Shown: positions 17,409 through 25,625, counted from the stretch's first letter. The stretch: DNA of 64,000 nucleotides from Bradyrhizobium erythrophlei (GCF_900142985.1 NZ_LT670849.1:6278501-6342500), one strand, 5' to 3'. Made by a program: numbers and translations. The notes: generated by a model from the sequence alone, not told the origin.

Positions 17409-17448
17409 GACGGAGCCGTCGCTGAAGCGCTCACGCGACGGCTCCGTC
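17409..17448 (+). promoter_or_regulatory. Long perfect hairpin in the leader of the gene at 17471
   Basis: A perfect 14-bp inverted repeat (17409-17422 with 17435-17448) around a 12-base loop. It ends 22 bases before the next start codon. No T run follows on either strand, so it is not a standard terminator; an mRNA-leader structure or protein site is more likely. Confidence 0.5.
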
Positions 17449-17470
17449 GTTTGTTGATGATCTGAGGCTG

Positions 17471-18127
17471 ATGCAAGTGACCAACGCATTGGAAACACAG
17501 CCAGAGGCAGAAACGCCGGACAAAGGAAAGCAGCTTGAGGCTGCAAACCAAAACATGCCATCCAGCCGCAAATCGATCTTGCTGCTGGCCTTGTTTGCTT
17601 TGATCCTCAACGGTGGGGCCGCCATCTACACGCTGCCGTCCTTCGAGATTGCCATGCCGGATTTCAACGGCATGGTGGCCGAACTGCTTCCTCACGCGTC
17701 AGCGCCGATACCGGATCCGATCGTCACCGCGGCGCTGAAGGATATTCAGTCGACGCACCTGCAATATCTGGCCGCGATGCAGGAAAGCGGAGCCTCGATT
17801 GCGCACAACACGATCCTGTTGCAGCGCGGGGCCGCGACCCTCGATTCCCTGAAGCAGGGCCTGGCGGCTCAACAAACCGACGTGAAGAAGCTTACGGCTC
17901 AGCTCTACGTATTGGCGGCGAAGGTCGACACGTTACAGAGTGCCGTGACGCCGGAGACGACCGGCTCACTGCCGCAGATGCGGGGCCGCGCCCGTTTGTC
18001 GGCGCTGGCGCGCAAGAAAACGGTGCGGCTGCCCAAGCCGGCCGGACCTGTCTCGGTTGGTGGCGCACCGCTTAGCTTCGCTCCCCCACCGCCGACGCGA
18101 CCCGCGGTACAAAATCCGGAAGGCTAG
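17471..18127 (+). CDS. Hypothetical single-pass membrane protein with coiled coil
   Basis: 218 residues. A soluble N terminus (1-33) is followed by one membrane helix (about 34-56, SILLLALFALILNGGAAIYTL). A helical region of about residues 85-160 follows, with heptad-like spacing (LKDIQSTHLQYLAAMQ to QLYVLAAKVDTLQSAV), and then a Pro-rich basic tail (ARKKTVRLPKPAGP). The tail contains TTGSLPQMRG, a motif often found in secreted or envelope proteins of this genus. No family recognised. The hairpin at 17409-17448 lies in its leader. Confidence 0.6.
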   Translation: MQVTNALETQPEAETPDKGKQLEAANQNMPSSRKSILLLALFALILNGGAAIYTLPSFEIAMPDFNGMVAELLPHASAPIPDPIVTAALKDIQSTHLQYLAAMQESGASIAHNTILLQRGAATLDSLKQGLAAQQTDVKKLTAQLYVLAAKVDTLQSAVTPETTGSLPQMRGRARLSALARKKTVRLPKPAGPVSVGGAPLSFAPPPPTRPAVQNPEG

Positions 18128-18202
18128 GGCACGGCAAGCCGAACCGAATGCCGTCGGCCGATCAGGCTAGCGTTCAAAGCTCGTTCTGGAATAGCCCGGC
18201 AC

Positions 18203-18421
18203 CTAATGCGCGCCCTTCAATGTACATGACGTTGTACATGTGGTTGTGGTGCCGTGGTCGCATTTCCTGCAGGCGGCCACGCACTGATCGAGTATTTTGG
18301 GACTGTAGTTGGCGATCAGGTCTTTCGCGCAACTGTTGATCGATCCCGTGGTTTCACTTTCGGGCGAACATGCGACCAGCCCGAAGGCCAGGATCACGAC
18401 CAAAGCAGCGAAACGATTCAT
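18203..18421 (-). CDS. Small lipoprotein
   Basis: 72 residues with GGAGG 7 bases before the ATG. The lipobox is LVAC (Cys18) after MNRFAALVVILAFG, then SPESETTGSINSC. Six further cysteines follow in the mature part (SC, QCVAACRKC, TCTTSC), a high density for a 54-residue mature protein. It probably sits on the periplasmic side of a membrane and is disulphide-bonded. No family recognised. The next minus-strand gene upstream is 18 bases away, so the two may be co-transcribed. Confidence 0.65.
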   Translation of the reverse strand: MNRFAALVVILAFGLVACSPESETTGSINSCAKDLIANYSPKILDQCVAACRKCDHGTTTTCTTSCTLKGAH

Positions 18422-18439
18422 CGGGCCTCCAGCAGGCGC

Positions 18440-18628
18440 CTAAATCGAGATATCGAAAGCCGTGTTTTGCGACGAAGGTTTCTGGGAGTTTTCGAATTGC
18501 GTCACCGTGGCCTGATCAGCCGCGATGATTTTTGCCGCCGCCTTGGCAGCTTCATCAGCGGCGAGTTTGGCCAGCGCCTGGGCCAGCGTTGTCGCGGTCT
18601 GGGAAGTTGAACTGCTGATGGCGGTCAT
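18440..18628 (-). CDS. Hypothetical small alanine-rich protein
   Basis: 62 residues with GAGG 7 bases before the start. The middle is one amphipathic helix (TATTLAQALAKLAADEAAKAAAKIIAADQATV). No signal peptide, no cysteines. It precedes the lipoprotein gene by 18 bases on the same strand. Small proteins of this composition are conserved in Bradyrhizobium without known role. Confidence 0.5.
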   Translation of the reverse strand: MTAISSSTSQTATTLAQALAKLAADEAAKAAAKIIAADQATVTQFENSQKPSSQNTAFDISI

Positions 18629-18700
18629 GGCAGCCTCAATCGGACTGAGGCTATCAACAATCAGTTCATATATTGTTAATCACGCCGAGGCCGCGCGCGC

Positions 18701-18925
18701 TTAGGAATTGTCTTCTTCGTCTTCCGCCAGCTCCTCGTCCAGTTCCGCCTGTTCGAGCTCCTCGATGGCGAAATCGACGACCTCGATCGCTCGCTGAACT
18801 TCAACAATCGACCGGATGGCGTTGTCGGGGGCGTCGCTGGAGGCGATGGCCTGGGCCCAGGTCAGGCGCTTATGGACGAGAGCTTCGCGCGCGTTCATCA
18901 GGTGCTTGAGGTCTTCGTCGGACAT
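18701..18925 (-). CDS. Hypothetical small acidic protein
   Basis: 74 residues with GGGAGC before the ATG. It is almost entirely helical and ends in an acidic run (EQAELDEELAEDEEDNS). The LKHLMNAREALVHKRLTWAQA start and two predicted helices suggest a small helical hairpin. No domain recognised; the acidic tail could bind a basic protein. Separate from the genes downstream by about 70 bases. Confidence 0.55.
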   Translation of the reverse strand: MSDEDLKHLMNAREALVHKRLTWAQAIASSDAPDNAIRSIVEVQRAIEVVDFAIEELEQAELDEELAEDEEDNS

Positions 18926-18994
18926 CGCGTTGCTCCCGGCTCTCTCACCGAGGTTAGCAGCGGCTCATGTCGCGAGTGTGTCCTGAGAACAAAA

Positions 18995-19201
18995 TCAGCG
19001 TTGGCTGGCGCGGACGGTTTCGACGCACCGACCTCCAATCGCAACCAGGCGCGGGATAGATCGCTTGCGCGCTTTGTTCGGCAACAGCTTCACTGGAACA
19101 TGTTGCGAGGTGTAGATCACTTTTGGTGCGCCGTCGGCGTGGCGGCTGTCATCAGACCGCCTGAGCGCTTCAAGGAAGAGGATGAATTTTTCCGCCAGCA
19201 C
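18995..19201 (-). CDS. Hypothetical small basic protein
   Basis: 68 residues from a GTG start with GGAGG 7 bases upstream. It begins MLAEKFILFLEALRRSDDSRHADGAPKV and contains TSQHVPVKLLPNKARKR. Short proteins beginning like this, with a SxHVPVKL motif, recur in rhizobial genomes, which supports it as real. No function known. Confidence 0.5.
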   Translation of the reverse strand: MLAEKFILFLEALRRSDDSRHADGAPKVIYTSQHVPVKLLPNKARKRSIPRLVAIGGRCVETVRASQR

Positions 19202-19313
19202 TGCTGACCTCCAACTCCGTCGGGTTCTCGGGAATGGAGGTTTATTGGGCTATCGCGGTAGCGGCATCCCTCGCTCATACGAGGACCGGCGAACTTGCCG
19301 TCGCCGTTGCGTC

Positions 19314-19390
19314 TGGCGCGCTCGGAAGGATTCGAACCTCCGACCCTCGGAATCGAAATCCGATGCTCTATCCAGCTGAGCTACGAGCGC
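19314..19390 (-). tRNA. tRNA-Arg (anticodon UCG)
   Basis: 77 nt including an encoded CCA. The acceptor stem pairs GCGCTCG (19384-19390, 5' end on the minus strand) with CGAGCGC (19318-19324). The D arm is GCTC-AGCTGGATA-GAGC, the anticodon stem TCGGA/TCCGA holds the loop TTTCGAT, and the T arm has loop TTCGAAT. The anticodon UCG reads CGA codons for arginine. Confidence 0.95.
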
Positions 19391-19469
19391 CTGCCGGTCC
19401 GATTATCAGACTTGGACTTGCGGGGCCAGCGGCCTCGCAAGTTGCCTTGCGATCGACGCGGTGAGGTGA

Positions 19470-19733
19470 TCAGAAGCAGGGGTAGCGTCCGCCTTGTGCG
19501 TGATAGGCCGCCGATCCCTGCGCGCAGTAATTGTTCGACGGGCCGTCATAGTAGAGGAAGCTGCCGGGTTCCGGTCCCGGCCCGTAATTGTGGGTATAGC
19601 TGATCGTGTAAGGCAGCCCATACGCATGGCCATGCCAGTGGTGATGGTGGTAACGGCGTGCCTGGGCCGGGCTCATGGCCATGGCAAGCGCCGCCAGTGC
19701 GGCTGCGGTGAGGGCGAGTTTGCGGGAAATCAT
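19470..19733 (-). CDS. Hypothetical secreted His/Tyr-rich protein
   Basis: 87 residues with a GGAGATT ribosome site. The signal peptide covers residues 1-25 (cleavage near AQA-RR). The mature protein starts with a cluster RRYHHHHWHGHAYG, then Tyr/Gly-rich sequence and two cysteines (YCAQG, YPCF at the C terminus). The histidine cluster could bind divalent metal, but that is inference. Similar small secreted proteins recur in Bradyrhizobium. Confidence 0.6.
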   Translation of the reverse strand: MISRKLALTAAALAALAMAMSPAQARRYHHHHWHGHAYGLPYTISYTHNYGPGPEPGSFLYYDGPSNNYCAQGSAAYHAQGGRYPCF

Positions 19734-19967
19734 CAGGAATCTCCGAACGAAGCGAACCCCGGCATTTTAGGGCAAACCGGGCCCCCATCCAGAGGGAATT
19801 CGGACAGGCACCAAGGGAAATCGGGTAAATCCCTTCAAAAAACGGTCAGGTAAGCCAGAATTTCGACGTTTTCGGCGTGCTTAACGTTTTTCAAACACAG
19901 TCTCGCCAGAGTCATCACCTCTGATCCCCTGAGATTTTCAGCTCGCGATTCCGTTGTTCGACCGTCC

Positions 19968-20414
19968 ATGCGCATCACGCTTCTCGCCCTGATCCTGATC
20001 CCGCTATCGGCCGCGTTTCCTGCGCGTGCCGATCTGCACATTACGCGTGACCACGGCGGCTATGTCGAGGAATACAAGGCGAAGTACGCCCGCATCCGCG
20101 ACAACCGTGAGCGCGTGATCATCGACGGCATCTGCAACTCCGCCTGCACGCTCGTGTTCGGTATCGTGCCGATGAACAAGATTTGCGTGACGCCGCGCGC
20201 CAGCGTCGGTTTCCACCAAGCCTACTACGACAAGGCCTTCACCTTCGGCATCAAGGTCACCAGCAGCGAGGGGACGTCCGACCTGATGTCCTATTATCCG
20301 GATACGGTGAAGGACTGGATCCGGCGCAATGGCGGGCTCACCACCGAGATGAAGAAGATCAAGAACGGCACCGAGCTCTGGAAGATCGTCGACCCCTGTC
20401 CGGAAGAGTGGTGA
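19968..20414 (+). CDS. Exported ClpP/SDH-like protein of unknown function
   Basis: 148 residues with a signal peptide (residues 1-21, cleavage near ARA-DL). The segment VIIDGICNSACTLVFGIVPMNKICVTPRASVGFHQAYYD follows the ClpP/crotonase-fold plan: a strand, then a turn with a Ser placed as in the S of SDH-type or ClpP proteases (CNSACT), then a conserved His (FHQA). Rhizobial proteins of this type are annotated only as hypothetical. A periplasmic serine hydrolase role is possible. Cysteines at CNSAC, KICV and DPCPEEW may pair. Confidence 0.6.
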   Translation: MRITLLALILIPLSAAFPARADLHITRDHGGYVEEYKAKYARIRDNRERVIIDGICNSACTLVFGIVPMNKICVTPRASVGFHQAYYDKAFTFGIKVTSSEGTSDLMSYYPDTVKDWIRRNGGLTTEMKKIKNGTELWKIVDPCPEEW

Positions 20415-20434
20415 TCGCCTCTTCGCGGATCGCC

Positions 20435-21343
20435 TTAGAACAGATCGATCGTTCCCGACATCACCGGTACGCAACGCCCGCCGATATAGGTCGCGGTCAC
20501 GATGCCACCTGTCTTTTCGGCTTCGGCTTTCAGGAGACTGGGCCGGCCCATCTCGACGCCTTGCGCGATCGTCTTCGACATAAACAACTCGCGATCCGGT
20601 CGCAATTTTGCGAGCAAGCCGATCAGCGCGACATTGGCGCTGCCGGTTGCGGGGTCTTCGGGGATGCCGTGATGCGGCGCGAACATCCGTGCGCGGATCG
20701 CCAGGCCATCTTCGGCAACGTGGGTGTAGATGAAGATGCTGGTGGCCGGCTGCTTTGCCACCTCGCGCAGGTAGACATCGGCGCGCGCGCTCGCTGCTGC
20801 GAGCTTCTCGCGTCCCTTCAACTCGGCGATGATGAACGGCGCGCCGCAGGAGGCGATGCAGGGCTTGTGGTTTTTCGTCTCAATGTCGTCCACCGACAGC
20901 CAGCAGGCGGAGGCGATCAGTTCGGTCGGGATTTCCGCACCGACCGTCAGCCGCTGCGGAGAGGCAAGGCGTGCGCCGGTCACGGTGGCGCCGTCTTTCA
21001 GGATCGAGATCGGGACGAGACCGGCCTTTTCCTCGAAGATGACGCTGTCAGTTTCGATGGCGCGGCCGTAACTTTTGCCGGCGCGGGCCAGCGCAAATGC
21101 GGTGCCGACATTGGGGTGGCCGGCGAACGGCATTTCGTAGCGCGGCGTGAAGATGCGCACCTCCGCGGTGTTGGCGGGATCTTTCGGCGGCAGCACGAAG
21201 GTCGTTTCCGCAAGATTGAACTCGGCGGCAATCGCCTGCATCTGGCCGCCCGATAATCCTTCGGCATTGAGGACGACGCCGAGCGGATTGCCGGCAAATT
21301 GCGTACCGGTGAAGACATCGACGGTGACGAAATGCAGTTTCAT
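20435..21343 (-). CDS. PhzF-family isomerase/epimerase
   Basis: 302 residues. The N terminus MKLHFVTVDVFTGTQFAGNPLGVV with a following NLAETTFVLPP (the conserved general-acid Glu lies in AET), then MPFAGHPNVGTA and later FAPHHGIPEDPATGSANVAL, are the PhzF signatures of both half-domains. Relatives include phenazine isomerase and diaminopimelate-epimerase-like enzymes. The substrate is unknown, since no phenazine genes are near. No clear ribosome site precedes the ATG, though the start matches the family. Confidence 0.88.
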   Translation of the reverse strand: MKLHFVTVDVFTGTQFAGNPLGVVLNAEGLSGGQMQAIAAEFNLAETTFVLPPKDPANTAEVRIFTPRYEMPFAGHPNVGTAFALARAGKSYGRAIETDSVIFEEKAGLVPISILKDGATVTGARLASPQRLTVGAEIPTELIASACWLSVDDIETKNHKPCIASCGAPFIIAELKGREKLAAASARADVYLREVAKQPATSIFIYTHVAEDGLAIRARMFAPHHGIPEDPATGSANVALIGLLAKLRPDRELFMSKTIAQGVEMGRPSLLKAEAEKTGGIVTATYIGGRCVPVMSGTIDLF

Positions 21344-21453
21344 GTGCGTGGCTCAGATTTTCCCGGGAAACGCCGCATAATCCGAAAGCCCATTATCGCA
21401 TATCGCGCGAGCTGTTTCACGGAAAACGCTCGTGATCGGCCGCGGGGCGGTAA

Positions 21454-22947
21454 TCACTTGGCGCGCGTCTTCTCGTAGGCCTTCAGCGCGCGCTCGCGGC
21501 CCTTGCGATGATCGACGATTGGATGCGGATAGGTTGTGCCGAGCGTGATGCCGGCGCTCGCGAGCTCGAGCGGCGTGGCCTCCCACGGCTGGTGAATGAA
21601 TTTTTTTGGGAGCTGCGCGAGTTCCGGCACCCAACGCTTCACGTATTCGCCGTCGGGATCGAACTTCTCGCCCTGAAGCACCGGGTTGAAGACGCGGAAA
21701 TAGGGTGCGGCATCGGCGCCGCAGCCGGCGACCCACTGCCAGTTGGCGGGATTGCTCCCGGCATCCGCGTCGACCAGCGTGTCCCAAAACCATCTCTCGC
21801 CCTCGCGCCAGTCGATCAGCAGATGCTTGACCAGGAACGAGGCCACGACCATTCGCACGCGGTTATGCATCACGCCGGTGTGCCATAGCTGACGCATCCC
21901 GGCGTCGACGACGGGATAGCCCGTTTGTCCGCGCTGCCAGGCTTTCAGTGCCGCCTCGTCGTGTTGCCACGGAAAGCTGTCGAAGGAGGATTGCAGGTTG
22001 CGCGTGTCGAGATCGGGCACGTCGAACAAGAGATGCCGGCAGAATTCGCGCCAGCCGAGTTCGCTCAAGAACTTGTCGGCATCGCCTGCAAGCGTGTGGC
22101 GTTCAGCGACCGCGAAATGCGCCGCGTGCCAGACCTGCCGCGGGCTGATCTCACCGAAGCGCAAATGCGGCGACAGGCCGGAAGTGCCGTCGCGATCGGG
22201 CCGGTCGCGGTCCTCGGTGTAGCCGGCGAGAGTGTCTTTAAGAAAATGCTTCAGCCGCTTTCGGGCGGTGCTTTCGCCTGTAGTCCAGGTTGCGCGCAGG
22301 CCGCCGGCCCAGTCCGGACGCGCCGGTTCGAGCTTCAGACTTTCGACCGTGTCGCTCCGAAGGCCAGATCCGGGACGCAGATGGCGCGGGGCGGGCAGGG
22401 GATCCGGTGGCGCACCCATCGCCTGGATGCGGCGCCAGAACGGCATGAAGACCCGCATGCCTCGGCCTTCCTTGGTGCGCACCTGTTCTGGCACGGCGAG
22501 CAGATCGCCAGCAAAACTGTGCACGGTGACGCCGAGATCGTGCAGCACCGAGGCGACGTCGCGCTCGATTGCCTGGTGTGGCGCCTGCGCAATCGTATCC
22601 CAGAGCACGTCGCTGGCGGCGCTTGCGCGCACGACTTCCGCAACGATCGCGGCGGCCGGCCCCTTGCGCAAAAGCAGCGGCACGCCATGCGCGGCGAGGC
22701 TGTTCTGCAGGCTTCGTAAGGACTGCGCCAGCCACCAGCGCGCTGCACCGCCGATCGGCCGCGCGCCGGGCGACCGCGAAGTCTCGTCGAAAACGTAGAG
22801 ACAGATCACCGGCCGGCGGGTCGCTGTGGCGGAATGCAGGGCGGGATGATCGGAAAGGCGAAGATCGTCGCGAAACCAGACCAGGCAGGGGGCGTCGGAT
22901 CGATCAGCCATCAAGGCGTCAACTCGTTTGATGGGCACCAGGTTCAT
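21454..22947 (-). CDS. phrB: Deoxyribodipyrimidine photolyase (CPD photolyase, class I)
   Basis: 497 residues. The N-terminal photolyase alpha/beta domain (LVWFRDDLRLSDHPAL from about residue 23) binds the antenna chromophore. The helical FAD-binding domain has GTSGLSPHLRFGEISPRQ, FLSELGWREFCRHLL, TGYPVVDAGMRQLWHTGVMHNRVRM and NPANWQWVAGCGADAAPYFR. It repairs cyclobutane pyrimidine dimers in blue light. The C terminus PHPIVDHRKGRERALKAY is typical. The ATG at 22947 has no clear ribosome site; ATG 22911 (MADRSDAP) is an alternative. It is divergent from the DUF2177 gene. Confidence 0.93.
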   Translation of the reverse strand: MNLVPIKRVDALMADRSDAPCLVWFRDDLRLSDHPALHSATATRRPVICLYVFDETSRSPGARPIGGAARWWLAQSLRSLQNSLAAHGVPLLLRKGPAAAIVAEVVRASAASDVLWDTIAQAPHQAIERDVASVLHDLGVTVHSFAGDLLAVPEQVRTKEGRGMRVFMPFWRRIQAMGAPPDPLPAPRHLRPGSGLRSDTVESLKLEPARPDWAGGLRATWTTGESTARKRLKHFLKDTLAGYTEDRDRPDRDGTSGLSPHLRFGEISPRQVWHAAHFAVAERHTLAGDADKFLSELGWREFCRHLLFDVPDLDTRNLQSSFDSFPWQHDEAALKAWQRGQTGYPVVDAGMRQLWHTGVMHNRVRMVVASFLVKHLLIDWREGERWFWDTLVDADAGSNPANWQWVAGCGADAAPYFRVFNPVLQGEKFDPDGEYVKRWVPELAQLPKKFIHQPWEATPLELASAGITLGTTYPHPIVDHRKGRERALKAYEKTRAK

Positions 22948-23022
22948 TACAAATATTGCAACCTGGCCTTCCCTGATCCGTACTACATCACAGGGACATC
23001 GGAAAAGCGCGAGGAGGCTCGC

Positions 23023-23421
23023 TTGCAGCGGTATGCCGTTCTTTATCTGGCGACATTGATCGTTCTGATCCCGGTCGACTTCCTGTTTTTAGGCGTCGTC
23101 GCCAAAGGCTTCTTCACATCGCAGGTCGGCGAGATGCTGGGCGAAATCCGGCTCGCGCCAGCCATCGTGTTTTATCTGTTGTATGTCGCGGGCATTCTTA
23201 TCTTCGTCAGCGCGCCGGCGAATGCGACCTGGCAATCGACGCTGCTCTATGGGGCGCTGTTCGGCCTGTTTTGTTATGCGACCTTCGACCTGACATCGCT
23301 GTCGCTGCTCAAGCACTGGACCTGGCCGGTGGCGATCGTCGATGTCAGCTGGGGTGCGGTTGTAACGGCGATATCGTCTACGGCCGGGCTTCTGATCGCC
23401 AATCAGATCGCGCCGAAATAA
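23023..23421 (+). CDS. DUF2177-family membrane protein
   Basis: 132 residues from TTG 23023, chosen because GAGGAGG lies 5 bases upstream and because the protein then starts QRYAVLYLATLIVLIPVDFLFLGVVAKGFF, the usual DUF2177 beginning. The longer frame from 22834 overlaps the photolyase gene. Four membrane helices are evident, with the conserved GALFGLFCYATFDLTSLSLLKHW segment. Function unknown; in many proteobacteria the gene neighbours photolyase or cryptochrome-like genes, which is also true here. The stop codon is built into the following terminator. Confidence 0.82.
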   Translation: MQRYAVLYLATLIVLIPVDFLFLGVVAKGFFTSQVGEMLGEIRLAPAIVFYLLYVAGILIFVSAPANATWQSTLLYGALFGLFCYATFDLTSLSLLKHWTWPVAIVDVSWGAVVTAISSTAGLLIANQIAPK

Positions 23422-23488
23422 AAATGCCCGGCGCGATAGGCGAGCGGAAGCGACGCCGTTCTTCGAACGGCTACGGGCCGGGCATTTT
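23421..23488. terminator. Bidirectional terminator between convergent genes
   Basis: A 12-bp perfect outer stem (23421-23432 with 23477-23488) encloses a smaller hairpin. A-rich on one side and T-rich on the other, it can terminate in both directions. The stem's first base is the last base of the DUF2177 stop codon, and the peroxiredoxin gene ends 22 bases past the far side. Confidence 0.8.
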
Positions 23489-23509
23489 GTCGAAGCGGTC
23501 GCGCGCCGC

Positions 23510-24169
23510 TTACTTCGGCTGCGGCACGATCCGGATGTAGGGCTTCGGCGACTTCCAGCCGTTGGGATAGATGGTCTTGGCCTCGTCGTCGGAGACTGAG
23601 CCCGCGATGATGACGTCTTCGCCCTGTTTCCAGTCGGCGGGCGTCGCGACGCGGTGCTTGGAGGTCATCTGCAAGGAATCGATGACGCGCAGAATTTCCT
23701 GGAAGTTGCGGCCGGTCGTCATCGGATAGACCAGCACGAGCTTGATCTTCTTGTCGGGGCCGATGATGAAGACGTTGCGGACGGTCTGGTTATCGGCGGC
23801 GGTGCGGGTGGCAGCGTCACCCGAGGTCGAGGCCGGCAGCATGTCGTAGAGCTTGGAGACGTTATAGTCGGTGTCGCCGATCATCGGGTAGTTCGGCGCA
23901 GCACCTTGCGTCTCGCGAATGTCCTCCGACCATTTGGCGTGCTTGTCGACGGGATCGACCGAAAGACCCATCAGCTTGACGCCGCGCTTGTCGAACTCCG
24001 GCTTCAGCTTCGCCAGCGCGCCGAGCTCGGTGGTGCACACCGGAGTGAAATCCTTCGGGTGCGAGAACAGCAGCGCCCAGTTGTTGCCGATCCAGTCGTG
24101 GAATTTGATTTTGCCTTCGGTGGTTTGGGCCTCGAAATCCGGGGCCACGGCGCCAATTTGTAGAGCCAT
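23510..24169 (-). CDS. 1-Cys peroxiredoxin (Prx6 type)
   Basis: 219 residues from ATG 24169 with AGAGGT upstream; the frame extends further but without support. Catalytic Cys45 is in FSHPKDFTPVCTTELG. No resolving cysteine is present, and the long C-terminal domain (TPADWKQGEDVIIAGSVSDDEAKTIYPNGWKSPKPYIR) is the dimerisation part characteristic of Prx6. It reduces hydrogen peroxide and alkyl peroxides, needing an external reductant. Cytosolic. It ends against the bidirectional terminator at 23421-23488. Confidence 0.94.
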   Translation of the reverse strand: MALQIGAVAPDFEAQTTEGKIKFHDWIGNNWALLFSHPKDFTPVCTTELGALAKLKPEFDKRGVKLMGLSVDPVDKHAKWSEDIRETQGAAPNYPMIGDTDYNVSKLYDMLPASTSGDAATRTAADNQTVRNVFIIGPDKKIKLVLVYPMTTGRNFQEILRVIDSLQMTSKHRVATPADWKQGEDVIIAGSVSDDEAKTIYPNGWKSPKPYIRIVPQPK

Positions 24170-24402
24170 TGTCGACCTCTTGTCGTTTAAGCTGGGGATA
24201 TTTCTTACGGCCAGTATAGGAGGCGGCATTCGTCAAGTGAATGACTGCCCGCAAAAACGGCAGTTTGTTCTCCGCGACGGATCGCCCCTGGCCATCTTTT
24301 TTGATAACCCACGGCCTTGGAAAAGATCTCGATCGCAGGAACGGGATACCGTTGCCAAGTCCGTTGCCCCTTGGATGCCACAATCCGGGCTGAACGCCTA
24401 GC

Positions 24403-25437
24403 TCTGGTCTTTCAGGAGGTTGTCCATCTGGTCTGAACCGAGGAAGCTGAGGTTGCGAAGCTTCAGTGTTCCAAGGAGAGACCAGATGAACGTCCACAAG
24501 AATGCGCCTTTGACCCCCAAAGGTCGAGAGGTGATGGTGCGAAGCGTGGTCGATGGCGGGCTGAACAAGGCCGACGCGGCTTTCCAGTTCAACACGACGC
24601 CGAAGACGGTTGCCAAATGGGTCAAGCGGTTCCGCGCGGAGGGTGTGGAAGGGTTGCGTGATCGTTCCTCCAGACCTCTTTCATCGCCAAGCCAAACCCC
24701 GCCAGCCACGTGCACGGCCGTCGAGGCCTTGCGCCGCCGGCGCCACACCGGCAAGCAGATCGCAGCCGAGGTCGGGATCTCGCCGGCCACCGTCAGCCGC
24801 ATCCTTCGCCGCTTGGGACTAAACCGGATACGCGATCTGGAGCCGGCCGAACCGGAACACCGCTATGAACGCGAGAACCCAGGCGAGATCATTCACATCG
24901 ACATCAAAAAGCTCGGGCGTTTCGAGCGTGTCGGCCACCGCATCACCCGCGATCGAACCGGCCAGAGCAACAGCCGCGGCGTCGGCTGGGAGTTCGTCCA
25001 CGTCTGCATTGACGATCACTCCCGCGTCGCTTTCTCCGAGATCAAGCCCGACGAGACGGCTGATAGCGCCGTTCCCTTCCTCAAGGCGGCCGTGGCTTAC
25101 TACAAAAGCCTCGGCGTCACCGTCACGCGCGTCATGACAGACAATGGAAGTTGCTATAAGGCTTTCGCCTTCCGTGACGCGTGCCGGGACCTGGGCCTCA
25201 AGCACATCCGCACCAAGCCCTACACGCCAAAAACAAACGGCAAGGCCGAGCGCTTCATCCAGACCGCACTTAGGGAATGGGCTTACGCCCATGCCTATCC
25301 CACATCTGATCGGCGCGCCAAGGAGCTGCCGATCTGGCTGCACCGATACAACTGGCACAGGCCCCATGGTGGTATACGATTTCAAACGCCTATCAGCAGA
25401 CTCGGTCTAACCGAGGACAACCTCTTGAGGCTCCACA
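24403..25437 (+). mobile_element. IS481-family insertion sequence with 6-bp target duplication
   Basis: A 1035-bp element. The left end TCTGG (24403) and the inverted right end TGTGG (complement of 25433-25437) continue into imperfect inverted repeats sharing AGGTTGTCC. The 6 bases CCTAGC occur directly before (24397-24402) and directly after (25438-25443) the element. IS481 of Bordetella is known to insert at NCTAGN with 6-bp duplication, which this matches exactly. One complete transposase gene is inside, so the copy appears intact and fairly recent. Confidence 0.88.
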
Positions 25438-25442
25438 CCTAG
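24486..25442 (+). CDS. IS481-family transposase
   Basis: 318 residues from ATG 24486 with AAGGAGAG 6 bases upstream. The N terminus has a helix-turn-helix (VVDGGLNKADAAFQFNTTPKTVAKWVKRFRAEG) and a second one (TGKQIAAEVGISPATVSRILRRLG). The rve-type catalytic core has the DDE triad: Asp in IHIDIKKL, Asp in VMTDNGS and Glu in GKAERFIQ. The C terminus YNWHRPHGGIRFQTPISRL is standard. The last codon inside the element is ACC's first base; the TAG stop (25440-25442) is supplied by the duplicated target CCTAGC. Expression therefore depends on where the element lands, a known trait of CTAG-targeting IS481 relatives. Confidence 0.95.
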   Translation: MNVHKNAPLTPKGREVMVRSVVDGGLNKADAAFQFNTTPKTVAKWVKRFRAEGVEGLRDRSSRPLSSPSQTPPATCTAVEALRRRRHTGKQIAAEVGISPATVSRILRRLGLNRIRDLEPAEPEHRYERENPGEIIHIDIKKLGRFERVGHRITRDRTGQSNSRGVGWEFVHVCIDDHSRVAFSEIKPDETADSAVPFLKAAVAYYKSLGVTVTRVMTDNGSCYKAFAFRDACRDLGLKHIRTKPYTPKTNGKAERFIQTALREWAYAHAYPTSDRRAKELPIWLHRYNWHRPHGGIRFQTPISRLGLTEDNLLRLHT

Positions 25443-25462
25443 CCCGTGGCGGGTGGGGAGCA

Positions 25463-25486
25463 AATGTCAAATCCACTCCACTAGCG
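25463..25486. repeat. 24-bp dispersed repeat, copy 2
   Basis: Matches 191-214 at 23 of 24 positions, same orientation. It lies 19 bases outside the right target duplication of the IS481 element, so it is host or older mobile sequence rather than part of that element. Confidence 0.6.
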
Positions 25487-25625
25487 TCCACCGAACCCGA
25501 ACGGAGATCACAGCGACAAATCGGCAACCCTGTAAAGTTTGAGTCTGCCGGGTTTCGAATCATTAACCAGTCGTTTACGCCCGCACGCCAGAACAAGAAA
25601 CTGAGACTTCAGAAGAGTAACCCCA

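Noticed and set aside
22834..23022. Upstream extension of the DUF2177 gene (195 residues)
   Set aside because: It overlaps the photolyase gene on the other strand; the GAGGAGG site and family start support TTG 23023.
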